This document shows, piece after piece, positions 26,593-36,185 of a stretch of 41,549 bases of DNA. The stretch lies in assembly GCF_023111095.1 (NCBI RefSeq), contig NZ_JALGYW010000033.1, forward strand, positions 1-41,549, in the 5' to 3' direction. The position numbers and the translations under genes are program-made. Source of the stretch: Maribellus sp. YY47. GTDB taxonomy: Bacteria; Bacteroidota; Bacteroidia; Bacteroidales; Prolixibacteraceae. Below the pieces are notes generated by a model, which worked only from the letters and a program-made list of their open reading frames with translations, had not been told where the DNA came from and ran no database searches. Each line of letters starts with the position of its first letter. The first letter of the stretch is position 1.

Positions 26593-28393
26593 TTACAATT
26601 TTATTGGGATCCAAAAGATTGGCATTTAACATCAATTTTTCCACATATTGCCGGTTTGTTGCAATAGTATCATTTAAATATTTTTCGATAAGCAAACCGG
26701 CAATGGGTGCAGCATAACTGGCTCCCCACTTACTGTTTTCAACATAAACAAAAATTGCAATTTCCGGATTATCTTTGGGTGCAAAGGCTTCAAAAGCGCC
26801 GTGATCAATCCCGTGGTTATTCTGTATTGTCCCCGTTTTTCCGCAATATTCAAGACCCGGTATCAGATAGGCTCCTTTAACAACCCGACTCATACCTTCA
26901 ATAATCGGTTCAAAATACTTTGCATCGATTTCTACACCATGCTTTGTTTTGAATGAACTACGAATCGTGTCACCTTCAATAGCTTTTACGATGTGAGGTT
27001 CATAATAATAACCTCTGTTGGCAACAATTGCAGCCACATTAGCCATTTGGAGCGGCGTTGCGCCAAGTTCACCCTGCCCGATCGCCAGCGACCGCACCGT
27101 AAGTGCATTCCAGTGCCCTTTCCCGTAAATCCGGTTATAATAATCTACAGTAGGAAGATCGCCTTTTAGCGAGTTGGCGAAATCCTCACTGAGAGTTGTG
27201 CCCAGGCCAAAATCCAGCAAATAATGCCGCCATTTATTAAATCCTTCTGCCGATGTTTTTGATCTGCCAATAATACTTCTGAAAGTGTTCCACATAAACG
27301 GATTACACGAACCGCTGATAGCTCCAACAACATTAATGGTTCCATGATCGTGAGTACATCGAATAGGACTCGATCCTTTCCCGTAACAGGTAAACATTGT
27401 ATTCGTGGTAATGGCCTGTTCCTGCAAGCCAATCAGGGCATTAATCGTTTTAAAGGTAGATCCGGGCGGATATTTTGCCAATAACGCACGGTTAAACAAG
27501 GGCCTTAATAAAGAGTCGGATTCCAGCATACTATAATTTGCACCTCGCACCCTTCCAACCAATAACCCGGGATCGTACACCGGGGCGCTTACCAAAGCTA
27601 AAACCTCACCGCTTGAAGGTTCAATGGCAACTACTGCTCCTTTTTTATTTTTAAATAGTTTCTCGGCATACAACTGAAGATCAATATCGAGCGTAGTTGT
27701 CAGGTTATTACCAATTTGCGCAGGTATATCTTCGCTGCCTCCGAGATAACTTCCCTGGATACGGTTGTGCACATCCACCAGGTTCTTTTTCACACCTTTA
27801 GTGCCCCGAAGTTGCGCCTCATACGTTTTTTCAATTCCACTAACCCCGATATAGTCACCGGATTTGTAATAAGCATCTTTGTTGATATCATTTTGAGTAA
27901 CCTCTCCCACATACCCTAAAGCGTGAGCTGCTGCCGGTGCAGAATACTCGCGAAGTGTCCTGGTCTGGGTATGAAAGCCCACAAATTTATACAGCTGCTC
28001 CTGCAATACTGCATAATTCTCGGGCGATATTTGCTTCACCAGGATGGATGGTTTGTACTTCGAATACTTCTTTGCTTTATCAATTCCTGCCTCCAGGTCT
28101 TCGCGGGTAATATCCAGGAGATTACAAAACAAGGTGGTATCAAATGCTTTTACTTCGCGGGGCGTAATCAGTAAATCGTATGCTGTTTTGTTGTATACCA
28201 ACAGTTCTCCGTTGCGGTCGTATATCAGTCCGCGTGCCGGATATTGCACCACTTCGCGCAACACGTTATTGGTAGCGTATTGTTTATACGTGGAATCGAG
28301 TACCTGTAAGCGAAACAGCCGGATAAGAAACACCAGGGCCACAAGTACAAAAACCAGTATTATAATGTAACTTCTTTTTGAATAATCGTTCAC
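26570..28393 (-). CDS. mrdA: Penicillin-binding protein 2 (peptidoglycan D,D-transpeptidase)
   Basis: This 607-residue class B PBP crosslinks peptidoglycan during elongation. It has an N-terminal membrane anchor (residues about 9-27), then the dimerisation/pedestal region beginning PARGLIYDRNGELL (52-65). The transpeptidase domain has active-site Ser312 in STFK (312-315), the SxN motif SCN (362-364) and the KTG motif (519-521). All catalytic elements are intact. It sits in the order mreB-mreC-mreD-mrdA-rodA, eight bases after mreD and overlapping rodA, so it is an operon component expressed with its SEDS partner. Confidence 0.97.
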   Translation of the reverse strand: MNDYSKRSYIIILVFVLVALVFLIRLFRLQVLDSTYKQYATNNVLREVVQYPARGLIYDRNGELLVYNKTAYDLLITPREVKAFDTTLFCNLLDITREDLEAGIDKAKKYSKYKPSILVKQISPENYAVLQEQLYKFVGFHTQTRTLREYSAPAAAHALGYVGEVTQNDINKDAYYKSGDYIGVSGIEKTYEAQLRGTKGVKKNLVDVHNRIQGSYLGGSEDIPAQIGNNLTTTLDIDLQLYAEKLFKNKKGAVVAIEPSSGEVLALVSAPVYDPGLLVGRVRGANYSMLESDSLLRPLFNRALLAKYPPGSTFKTINALIGLQEQAITTNTMFTCYGKGSSPIRCTHDHGTINVVGAISGSCNPFMWNTFRSIIGRSKTSAEGFNKWRHYLLDFGLGTTLSEDFANSLKGDLPTVDYYNRIYGKGHWNALTVRSLAIGQGELGATPLQMANVAAIVANRGYYYEPHIVKAIEGDTIRSSFKTKHGVEIDAKYFEPIIEGMSRVVKGAYLIPGLEYCGKTGTIQNNHGIDHGAFEAFAPKDNPEIAIFVYVENSKWGASYAAPIAGLLIEKYLNDTIATNRQYVEKLMLNANLLDPNKIVIEDDSEE

Positions 28394-28401
28394 GTTCTGC
28401 C

Positions 28402-28905
28402 CTAATCTCTAAAAATGATAAACTGACTTAAAACTATCACAAAAAATGAAAATACAGAACTTAAAATTACACGATATAAAGTGTTTAGAAAATTCGCAAA
28501 AGTAAATACTTCGAGATAGAATAAAGCCAGATGATGCAACAGCACCATCAGGATAGCGTAGCCTAAAAACCAGCGCCAACCGGTTTGAGCCAGCCCGGGA
28601 TATTCATTCATATCCTCTTCGCGATTGGTGATTACCCGGATAATACCCGGTCTTAAATAGGCAATAAACACCGATGCCGCCGAATGCACTCCCAAACTAT
28701 TGGAAAAAACATCGACACTGATTCCCATCGCAAAGGCAAGCAACATCAGCGCATACTTTGGAATATTTACAGGAAGCAGCATAATGAAGAGCACATAAAT
28801 GAACGGATTGATGTAACCGCTAAACTGAATCTGATTCAGGAACAACACCTGAACCGCCAGCAGCACTATGAACATGACAAAATATTTAAATCCCATCCTC
28901 TCCAT
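28402..28905 (-). CDS. mreD: Rod shape-determining protein MreD
   Basis: This 167-residue inner-membrane protein has five to six hydrophobic segments and few conserved residues, as is typical of MreD. Position is the main evidence: between mreC and mrdA in the elongasome cluster. The N-terminal FVMFIVLLAVQVLFLNQIQFSGYINPFIYVLFIMLLP is characteristic of Bacteroidota MreD. The frame overlaps the end of mreC by 20 bases; starting at Met4 (28896) would reduce the overlap to 11. It connects MreC with the cytoplasmic MreB filament and PBP2/RodA. Confidence 0.9.
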   Translation of the reverse strand: MERMGFKYFVMFIVLLAVQVLFLNQIQFSGYINPFIYVLFIMLLPVNIPKYALMLLAFAMGISVDVFSNSLGVHSAASVFIAYLRPGIIRVITNREEDMNEYPGLAQTGWRWFLGYAILMVLLHHLALFYLEVFTFANFLNTLYRVILSSVFSFFVIVLSQFIIFRD

Positions 28906-29722
28906 TAAATGTTGCCTGTTTTAATTTTTCCAATTCATCCGATTTGATGCCGTCGATTACTTCGACCCAGGTTACCGATTTAAAATCGGTTGAAAGCTCC
29001 ACATTAATCACGTAGTAATTCTCTCCCGGCGGCTGAGTAAAAGACTCGACCTTTCCGACTAAAATACCTTCGGGAAACACCGAGGAATAACCGCTGGTTA
29101 CAATGGTATCGCCAACTGCAACATCCACATGAAACGGGATGTCACCGAGTTCAGCATTCTTATAACTTTTTCCGTTCCAAATCAACGACCCGTAATAACC
29201 GTTCTTTTTGAGTTTGGCTGAAATACTCCAGCGTGGATTTAAAACCGACAAACCCATGGAATACGATTCGGACACAGAGGTCACAATTCCAACAATACCG
29301 GTACTTGAAATAATTCCCTGGTCGGGTTTTACACCGTGCTTTCGCCCACGGTTTAGCGTAATGTAATTCTGCTGACGGTTCACCGAATTGTTGACTACCC
29401 TCGCCGGAATATAGCGAAAAGTACTGTCTGAAGATGTCTCCAAACGTACCGAATCCAAAAGACTGCTTTCATACTGATCAATCCGGTTCCGCAGCAGGGC
29501 ATTCTCTTCCATCAGGTGCTTATTCACCTTCTTTAACCCAAAATACTGAACCACCGAACTATAGGAACTATAGAGCGATGCACTGATTGCATTGGAAGTA
29601 TTCAGGTACCTGGAACGCTGAAAACTGTTGTAGTTTACGATAAACACCACTGAGATAACTTCTAAAAAAAGGAATAGAAGAAACGGATAGTTTTTTACCA
29701 GTAGTCTGAATAAACTTCGCAT
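28886..29722 (-). CDS. mreC: Rod shape-determining protein MreC
   Basis: This 278-residue bitopic inner-membrane protein has one transmembrane segment (residues about 10-30). A short coiled coil follows (about 65-85, KHLMEENALLRNRIDQYES). Then comes the periplasmic double beta-barrel domain, with family stretches YITLNRGRKHGVKPDQGIISSTGIVGIV and DTIVTSGYSSVFPEGILVGKV. MreC activates PBP2 and organises the elongasome. It starts 20 bases after mreB and its end overlaps mreD, consistent with a single transcript. Confidence 0.95.
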   Translation of the reverse strand: MRSLFRLLVKNYPFLLFLFLEVISVVFIVNYNSFQRSRYLNTSNAISASLYSSYSSVVQYFGLKKVNKHLMEENALLRNRIDQYESSLLDSVRLETSSDSTFRYIPARVVNNSVNRQQNYITLNRGRKHGVKPDQGIISSTGIVGIVTSVSESYSMGLSVLNPRWSISAKLKKNGYYGSLIWNGKSYKNAELGDIPFHVDVAVGDTIVTSGYSSVFPEGILVGKVESFTQPPGENYYVINVELSTDFKSVTWVEVIDGIKSDELEKLKQATFNGEDGI

Positions 29723-29742
29723 TTACAGTATTAAGAAGGCTT

Positions 29743-30765
29743 TTATCGAATCAGGAACGAGAACTTATCTACATTTTTCAAGGCAATACCCGTACCTCTT
29801 ACCACAGCCCTTAACGGATCTTCAGCAATGTGGAACGGAATTCCAATCTTGTCGGTTAAACGTTTGTCAAGACCTTTTAAAAGCGCCCCGCCACCTGCCA
29901 GCCAAATTCCTTTGGAAACAATGTCGGCATACAATTCAGGCGGAGTTTGTTCCAATGCACTTAACACGGCTGTTTCGATTTTCGAAATCGATTTTTCGAG
30001 ACAGTGTGCAATTTCCTGGTACGAAACCGGTACCTCGATCGGCAAAGCGGTCATCTGGTTTGGGCCCTGTACCACATAATCCTGAGGAGGTTCAGGCAAC
30101 TGAGAAAGCGCTGATCCCACATGAATTTTGATTTCTTCGGCCGTGCGTTCCCCGATTTTTATATTATGTTGATGACGCATGTACTCCATAATATCGGCAG
30201 TAAGGTCATCCCCTGCAATACGTATCGATTTGTTGGTAACGATACCACCAAGCGAAATCACAGCAATTTCGGTTGTACCACCACCGATATCCACCACCAT
30301 GTTACCTTCCGGAGCCTCCACATCGAGCCCGATCCCGATGGCTGCTGCCAAAGGTTCATAGATCATGTACACTTCGCGTCCGCCGGCATGCTCCGAGGAG
30401 TCACGAACCGCGCGAATCTCAACTTCTGTACTTCCGGATGGAATACAAACCACCATTTTCAACGCCGGTGAGAACATCCTCGGTTTTGGGTTAATCATTT
30501 TAATCATTCCCCGAATCATCTGTTCCGCCGCGTTAAAATCCGCAATTACACCGTCGCGTAAAGGCCGGATTGTTTTCAGGTTGGCGTGTGTCTTCCCCTG
30601 CATCTGCCGCGCCTTTTCACCGATTGCAACCATCTTTTCTGATTTCAGATCGATGGCAACAATTGAGGGCTCATCCACTACAATCTTATCATTATGAATA
30701 ATAATGGTATTTGCAGTGCCAAGGTCAATGGCAATTTCCTGTGTTAAAAATGAAAATAACCCCAT
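29743..30765 (-). CDS. mreB: Rod shape-determining actin homologue MreB
   Basis: This 340-residue cytoplasmic actin-fold ATPase forms membrane-bound filaments that orient cell-wall synthesis. The nucleotide pocket is intact. Phosphate-1 motif DLGTANTII lies near residue 14, phosphate-2 VVDIGGGTTEIAVISLGG near 160, and the adenosine motif LAGGGALLKGLD near 292. The N-terminal MGLFSFLTQEIA is a short amphipathic membrane-targeting segment. It is separated from purH by 49 bases with no obvious terminator, so it may share the purH transcript. Confidence 0.97.
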   Translation of the reverse strand: MGLFSFLTQEIAIDLGTANTIIIHNDKIVVDEPSIVAIDLKSEKMVAIGEKARQMQGKTHANLKTIRPLRDGVIADFNAAEQMIRGMIKMINPKPRMFSPALKMVVCIPSGSTEVEIRAVRDSSEHAGGREVYMIYEPLAAAIGIGLDVEAPEGNMVVDIGGGTTEIAVISLGGIVTNKSIRIAGDDLTADIMEYMRHQHNIKIGERTAEEIKIHVGSALSQLPEPPQDYVVQGPNQMTALPIEVPVSYQEIAHCLEKSISKIETAVLSALEQTPPELYADIVSKGIWLAGGGALLKGLDKRLTDKIGIPFHIAEDPLRAVVRGTGIALKNVDKFSFLIR

Positions 30766-30814
30766 TAATTTGCTGTTTATCTAGTGGTATTGTTTTATAA
30801 AGATATAATTAATA

Positions 30815-32407
30815 TTAATGTCTGAAATGTCGTCTTCCTGTAAAAGCCATGGCAATGCCAAATTCGTTACAGGCAGCAATAACTTCTTCGTCCCGGATAC
30901 TTCCTCCAGGCTCAACAATGTATTTCACACCGTATTCGTTGGCGGCTTCAATGCTGTCGCGGAACGGGAAAAATGCGTCTGAAATCAGTACTGAATTGGT
31001 GATATCCAAACCTCCTTTTAATTCGAAGCGTGGCATGGTAAGGTAACGCAAACTATCCAAACGGTTGGGTTGTCCCATACCTGCACCGGTTAACCAGAAT
31101 CCTCCGTCAGCGTTTTCAGTTACCACCGCAATTGCATTGCTTTTCAGGTGTTTGCAGGCAATGGTTCCGAATTTAGCCAGGTTCATTTTTGATCCTTCAA
31201 ATTCTTTTTCAGTAACAGTGTTGAATTCCTGATCCAAACCTTCGTCTTCGTCCTGAACCAACATACCTCCGCTAATCGAACGATAAAGCTTCTCGCCCGG
31301 CACTGCTTCGCGAATGGGTGTCACCAATACACGCAGGTTCTTTTTCTTACCAAGGACTTCCATGGCCTCTTTTGTATAAGCCGGAGCGATTAAAATCTCC
31401 ACAAACTTACTCCCAAACCATTCAGCCACTTCCTGTGTAACCGTATCTGTAAAACAGATGATGCTTCCGTAGGCACTGATCGGATCACCTGCCCAGGCAA
31501 GTTCCAGTGACTCCATGATACTATTGGTCACAGCCAAACCACATGGATTTAAGTGTTTGATCACAGAGACCGCCACTTTGTTTTCGAGATGCGTTACCGA
31601 ATGATAGGCATCGCTGGCTGATTTCCAGGCTGCGTCGGCATCTAGCATATTGTTGTATGAAAGCGCTTTTCCTTGCAAAACTTCAGCATCTGCAAGTGTT
31701 GCAGAATTACCTCCGTTATTGAATTTAAAGAACGACGCTGCCTGGTGCGGGTTTTCGCCATAACGCAAAACCTGTCCGTCGTTCAGACTCACACGTTCGG
31801 TAGCTTCTCCAATTCCTTCGTTGAAATATCCGAAGATGGCTGAATCGTAGTGTGACGAAACGCCAAAGGCACGACTTGCAAACCATTTGCGATCGGTCAG
31901 TGAAAACTCTCCGTTTTTCTCTTCCAAAAGATCCAACAGTGGTTGATATTCCTTTTGAGAAGGAACAATTACCACGTCTTTGAAATTTTTGGCAGCGGCA
32001 CGGATCAACGAAATTCCGCCGATATCTATTTTTTCAATAATGTCTTGTTCTGCGGCACCCGAAGCAACGGTGTCTTCAAACGGATAAAGATCCACAATTA
32101 CCAGGTCGATTTCCGGAATTTCGAACTCGTTCAACTGGCTCACATCTCCCTGATTATCACGGCGCGACAAAATCCCCCCAAATACTTTCGGATGCAAGGT
32201 CTTTACTCTGCCTCCCAAAATGGACGGATAACCGGTAAGACTTTCAACAGAAGTAACCTCAACATTTAACGACTCGATAAAACTTTTCGTACCCCCCGTA
32301 CTTAAAATCTTAACACCCAAGTCGTTTAGTTTATAAATAATCTTATCTAAATTTTCTTTGTGAAAGACTGAAACCAACGCAGTCTTAATTTTTTTATTAT
32401 CAGCCAT
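30815..32407 (-). CDS. purH: Bifunctional AICAR formyltransferase/IMP cyclohydrolase
   Basis: This 530-residue enzyme performs the last two steps of de novo IMP synthesis. The N-terminal MGS-like IMP cyclohydrolase domain (residues 1 to about 150) begins KTALVSVFHKENLD and contains LSTGGTKSF and LTGYPSILGGRVKTLHPKVFGGIL. The formyltransferase domain follows and includes the catalytic Lys-His pair in VIKHLNPCGLAV. The C-terminal end reads SDAFFPFRDSIEAA, VEPGGSIRDEEVI and AMAFTGRRHFRH. All are canonical. It leads the minus-strand purH-mre cluster and has a good -7 promoter element upstream. Confidence 0.97.
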   Translation of the reverse strand: MADNKKIKTALVSVFHKENLDKIIYKLNDLGVKILSTGGTKSFIESLNVEVTSVESLTGYPSILGGRVKTLHPKVFGGILSRRDNQGDVSQLNEFEIPEIDLVIVDLYPFEDTVASGAAEQDIIEKIDIGGISLIRAAAKNFKDVVIVPSQKEYQPLLDLLEEKNGEFSLTDRKWFASRAFGVSSHYDSAIFGYFNEGIGEATERVSLNDGQVLRYGENPHQAASFFKFNNGGNSATLADAEVLQGKALSYNNMLDADAAWKSASDAYHSVTHLENKVAVSVIKHLNPCGLAVTNSIMESLELAWAGDPISAYGSIICFTDTVTQEVAEWFGSKFVEILIAPAYTKEAMEVLGKKKNLRVLVTPIREAVPGEKLYRSISGGMLVQDEDEGLDQEFNTVTEKEFEGSKMNLAKFGTIACKHLKSNAIAVVTENADGGFWLTGAGMGQPNRLDSLRYLTMPRFELKGGLDITNSVLISDAFFPFRDSIEAANEYGVKYIVEPGGSIRDEEVIAACNEFGIAMAFTGRRHFRH

Positions 32408-32432
32408 TTATTGGATTTTTCGGATTCGCTCG

Positions 32433-32440
32433 CAAAGATA
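32433..32440 (-). promoter_or_regulatory. -7 promoter element upstream of purH
   Basis: The minus strand reads TATCTTTG, a perfect TAnnTTTG element, about 25 bases before the purH ATG. The -33 region is a T run without a clear TTTG. It may drive purH and the mre genes. Confidence 0.5.
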
Positions 32441-32623
32441 AAAAAAACCGTTCATTTACTATTATAACAGTACTTTAAAAATATTATTATGCGTAATTCT
32501 TATTTAGAACGTAAAGTGTAATCATTTATTTATTTCGACACTAATATTACAAGTGAAAGGATGAAAGGATTCACCTGTTTTCTGAAAAACATGTGCTATT
32601 TTTATCCTGCATAAACCAGATTG

Positions 32624-33877
32624 ATGCTTTTGATTCGCCTTATATATGAGAGTTTATCGTTTGCTTTTAATTCGTTACGGGCAAACAAGCTGCGTACGTT
32701 TTTATCGTTACTAGGCATCACCATTGGTATTTTTGCGATTATTTCTGTTTTTACCGTCATCGATTCATTGGAGCGAGGCATCCGGGAATCGCTCGAAGGA
32801 TTAGGCAGCAATATGATTTACGTAGCGAAATGGCCCTGGACACCTCCCGAAGGCGAAACGGAATACCCGTGGTGGAGGTACATGAACCGCCCGTCTCCTG
32901 AACTTGAGGAAACCGAAGAAATTATACGCCGAGCCAACACTATCGAAAATGCGGCTTTTTTATTTGGCTTTTCGCGCACTGTACAAGCCGGAAGCGACAA
33001 CATGGACAATGTTACCATTATGGCGACCACCCACGCCATGTACGATGTATGGAGTCTGGATGTGGAAAAAGGCCGCTATTTTACCGAATCGGAAATGCGA
33101 AACGGAGCCCCGGTTACCGTTATTGGCGCCGACATTGAAAAGGAATTATTCGCCGGGATGAATGCGCTTGGCCGGGATATAAAAATTCAGGGGCACAAAT
33201 TCAGGATTATCGGAGTATACCGCAGAAAAGGACAGGATGCCTTTGGAAATACGATGGACAAAAACGTTCACATTTCGGTCATGAAGTCGATGAGTATGGT
33301 GGATATCCGAAACCGGGATGTAGGACAGACGATTTGTATTAAAGCGAAACCGAATGTCGACAACGAACGCTTTAAAGCCGAAATCGAAGGCATTATGCGA
33401 ACACTTCGCCGCTTAAAACCTGTGGAAGACAACGATTTTGCCTTAAACGAGGTCAGCCTGATTTCGTCAAGGTTCGATCAGTTTTTCAAAGTATTTAACC
33501 TGGCGGGGGCCATCATTGGTGGCTTCTCGATTCTTGTCGGAGGATTCGGAATTGCCAATATCATGTTTGTGTCGGTCAAAGAACGCACTAAAATCATCGG
33601 AATTCAAAAATCGTTGGGAGCCAAACGTTATTTTATTTTGCTTGAATTCATTTTTGAAGCAATTGTATTATCGGTAATCGGAGGACTTGTCGGGTTATTG
33701 CTGATTTACATCGGAACACTCATTATCTCCTATTCCACCGAATTTGAAATAACGCTTACGATGGTCAACATCATTAAAGGATTAATCATTTCGAGTGTGA
33801 TCGGATTTCTGGCTGGATTTATGCCGGCGCGTTCTGCCGCGAGACTCGACCCGGTGATCGCAATTAATTCGCTTTAA
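32624..33877 (+). CDS. MacB/FtsX-type ABC transporter permease
   Basis: This 417-residue inner-membrane permease starts at the ATG at 32624. It has a first transmembrane helix at residues about 22-45 (RTFLSLLGITIGIFAIISVFTVIDSL), then a periplasmic MacB-like core domain (about 50-280). Three C-terminal helices make up the FtsX domain, with GGFGIANIMFVSVKERTKIIGIQKSLGAKR and the terminal AGFMPARSAARLDPVIAI. Such subunits pair with a LolD/MacB-type ATPase in mechanotransmission or efflux. No ATPase gene lies in the window, so the partner is elsewhere. It is a single gene whose stop codon overlaps that of convergent mgtE by four bases. Confidence 0.9.
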   Translation: MLLIRLIYESLSFAFNSLRANKLRTFLSLLGITIGIFAIISVFTVIDSLERGIRESLEGLGSNMIYVAKWPWTPPEGETEYPWWRYMNRPSPELEETEEIIRRANTIENAAFLFGFSRTVQAGSDNMDNVTIMATTHAMYDVWSLDVEKGRYFTESEMRNGAPVTVIGADIEKELFAGMNALGRDIKIQGHKFRIIGVYRRKGQDAFGNTMDKNVHISVMKSMSMVDIRNRDVGQTICIKAKPNVDNERFKAEIEGIMRTLRRLKPVEDNDFALNEVSLISSRFDQFFKVFNLAGAIIGGFSILVGGFGIANIMFVSVKERTKIIGIQKSLGAKRYFILLEFIFEAIVLSVIGGLVGLLLIYIGTLIISYSTEFEITLTMVNIIKGLIISSVIGFLAGFMPARSAARLDPVIAINSL

Positions 33878-35232
33878 TGAAGGTCAAAAAATAAACCGGC
33901 AACTCCCAAATAAATAAACAATCCGAGAATATCGTTCATGGTAGTAATAAACGGCCCGGTTGCAAGTGCAGGGTCGATCTTGAAACGATGCAATATTAAA
34001 GGAATGACGGTTCCAAATAAGGAGGCAAATAAAATCACGATAAACAAAGAAATGGAGACTGCATAAGTTAAGTTGATATCTCCGGCGGTAAAGAAATTAT
34101 AGATGAAAATCAGCACCGAAAAAGCTGTTGCCGTAAGAAAAGCCACCGAGGTATCTTTTAGCAATTTACGCACAGGCGTTTCCAGGTCTTTTACCCCACT
34201 CGCTATCGTTTTTACAATAATGGAAGACGACTGAACCCCTACATTACCGGCCATTGCAGCAATTAGAGGAATAAAAAAGGCCAGCTGTGTTACCTTTGAA
34301 ATTGAATTGCCATGGGTTCGCAAAATCGTGGCACTAACAATTCCTCCGAGTAAACCAACCAGCAGCCAGGGGAAACGGGCGCGAATCAACGGCCACACCT
34401 TGTCGCTCGACTCCACGTCGCCGGTAATACCCGAAACCATCTGGTAGTCGCGTTCGGCTTCTTCACGTACAATGTCGATCACGTCGTCCCAGGTAATTCG
34501 ACCTTTTAAACGTCCAATGTCGTCCACCACCGGGATGGCAACCAGGTCGTACTTATCCATAATTTCGGCTACCTCTTCCTGTCGTGCATCGGTATTTACT
34601 TTCTTCACATCAGGATCGTACAGATTGGCTATTTTGGCGTTCGTATGATTTAGGATAAGTTTTTTCAACGACAATACACCTTTCAGTTTATCATCGTCGT
34701 CGGTCACATAAATGTAAAATATCTCGTCAACCTCTTCGGCTTGTACACTAATTTCCTTTAAACAGGTGGCAACGTTCCAGTTTTCGTTCACCTTCACCAG
34801 CTCCTTGGCCATGATCCCACCGGCAGAGTCTTCGTCGTATTCAAGCAGATCAACAATATCGCCGGCTTGTTCAATGTCTTCAATTTCGTTTAGAACCTCG
34901 CGCTGTTGTTCTTCATCCAGATCAGCCACCACGTCGGCAGCATCATCCGAATCCATGAAGTCGATGAACTTACTTACAATAATATCAGAAGGCAACTCCC
35001 TCAACAGGCGCTTTCGATCGGCTTCGTCCATCTCTACCAGAACGTCAGAGGCTCTTACTCCATCAAGCAAAAGATAAATAAACTTGGCCTCCTCCATCGT
35101 CAGGTCGTCCATCATCTCGGCAATATCAGCCGGGTGAAGATCTTCCAGCAATGCGGCTACTTCTTTCTGATTCTCCTCTTCGATAAAAGCCTTTAGCTGA
35201 TCTACAAATTCTCTGGTAATTTCGAAGCTCAT
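33874..35232 (-). CDS. mgtE: Magnesium transporter MgtE
   Basis: This 452-residue magnesium channel has the normal domain order. The acidic N-domain of MgtE repeats covers residues about 10-130 ([16 protein letters not shown] and [21 protein letters not shown]). A tandem CBS regulatory pair covers about 135-260. Five transmembrane helices form the pore, with [20 protein letters not shown] and [22 protein letters not shown], where the terminal Asp is the pore magnesium site. Magnesium binding to the N and CBS domains is expected to close the channel. The ATG overlaps the rsmA stop (ATGA), so the two are co-translated. Confidence 0.96.
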   Translation of the reverse strand: MSFEITREFVDQLKAFIEEENQKEVAALLEDLHPADIAEMMDDLTMEEAKFIYLLLDGVRASDVLVEMDEADRKRLLRELPSDIIVSKFIDFMDSDDAADVVADLDEEQQREVLNEIEDIEQAGDIVDLLEYDEDSAGGIMAKELVKVNENWNVATCLKEISVQAEEVDEIFYIYVTDDDDKLKGVLSLKKLILNHTNAKIANLYDPDVKKVNTDARQEEVAEIMDKYDLVAIPVVDDIGRLKGRITWDDVIDIVREEAERDYQMVSGITGDVESSDKVWPLIRARFPWLLVGLLGGIVSATILRTHGNSISKVTQLAFFIPLIAAMAGNVGVQSSSIIVKTIASGVKDLETPVRKLLKDTSVAFLTATAFSVLIFIYNFFTAGDINLTYAVSISLFIVILFASLFGTVIPLILHRFKIDPALATGPFITTMNDILGLFIYLGVAGLFFDLH

Positions 35233-36002
35233 GCCTTATTCTTTTTCAGGTTCTCAATCTGGCAGGTAAGCGAAATAAAATCGCCTACACTTAATTGTTC
35301 CGGGCGTTTTTCGGCAAATTCAGCGGGCAAACTGTCACAAAAATCTTTTAATGAATTTCGTAGCATTTTACGACGCTGATTAAAAGCAGCTTTTACCACT
35401 TGCACAAAAAAATCTTCATCGCAGGGAAGCGCCTCCACGTTGTTACGTTTCAACCGAATAACAGCTGACTTGACTTTTGGCGGCGGATTAAATACGCCTT
35501 CAGAAACGGTAAACAGGTATTCGATATCGAAAAAAGCCTGTAGCAAAACGCTCAAAATTCCGTAGACTTTCGAGCCATGCGAAGCGGCAATACGTTCTGC
35601 AACTTCCTTTTGCACCATTCCTACGGTTTCCGGTATCCGGTTCCGAAGGGCCAGCACGCGAAAAAATATCTGAGAAGAAATGTTGTACGGAAAGTTACCA
35701 ATCACGTTAAATTTTCCGCTAAACCTGGCGGCAATATCGGCTTTCAGGAAATCTTCAGACCAGATGTGCTGAAGCGTTGGAAAATGTTGTTGAAGATATT
35801 CAACCGATTCACGGTCGATTTCGATAACATGAACATTCAGTTCCGAACGTTGCAACAAGTATTGAGTTAAAACGCCCATTCCGGGGCCGATTTCCAGAAT
35901 ATCCGGAACTTCACTCCCCAGGCTGTCAACAATTTTACGGGCAATATTCTGGTCCGTCAAAAAGTGCTGACCAAGTACTTTTTTGGGTTTTACTAAACTC
36001 AT
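35229..36002 (-). CDS. rsmA: 16S rRNA dimethyladenosine transferase
   Basis: This 257-residue SAM-dependent methyltransferase dimethylates two adjacent adenines near the 3' end of 16S rRNA. Motifs are intact: [15 protein letters not shown] at the N-terminus, SAM motif [15 protein letters not shown] (about 37-50), the acidic [10 protein letters not shown], and the catalytic NFPYNISS motif (about 102-109). The C-terminal region has [16 protein letters not shown] and [13 protein letters not shown]. It is the upstream member of an rsmA-mgtE pair with a four-base overlap. Confidence 0.96.
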   Translation of the reverse strand: MSLVKPKKVLGQHFLTDQNIARKIVDSLGSEVPDILEIGPGMGVLTQYLLQRSELNVHVIEIDRESVEYLQQHFPTLQHIWSEDFLKADIAARFSGKFNVIGNFPYNISSQIFFRVLALRNRIPETVGMVQKEVAERIAASHGSKVYGILSVLLQAFFDIEYLFTVSEGVFNPPPKVKSAVIRLKRNNVEALPCDEDFFVQVVKAAFNQRRKMLRNSLKDFCDSLPAEFAEKRPEQLSVGDFISLTCQIENLKKNKA

Positions 36003-36108
36003 TACTCTCCGGGTCGTCCATTTCTATTCGTTACTTCTTGTTCTTTTTTACTTCGATTCTCAAACAAATTTCTATTTTTGCTTGCTGCAAACAGCTTATA
36101 CCAGGCGG

Positions 36109-36116
36109 TAAATTTG
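36109..36116 (+). promoter_or_regulatory. Candidate -7 element for the flippase-like gene
   Basis: TAAATTTG at 36109-36116 fits TAnnTTTG. Another match, TATTTTTG, is at 36073-36080. Neither has a well-spaced TTTG upstream, so the choice is uncertain. Confidence 0.35.
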
Positions 36117-36185
36117 CAAGCCAAAAGTAGTAAAATTTTAAGGAGTACGGGGTATTGCAAACAGAAAGCTTAAAAAATCTGAATT

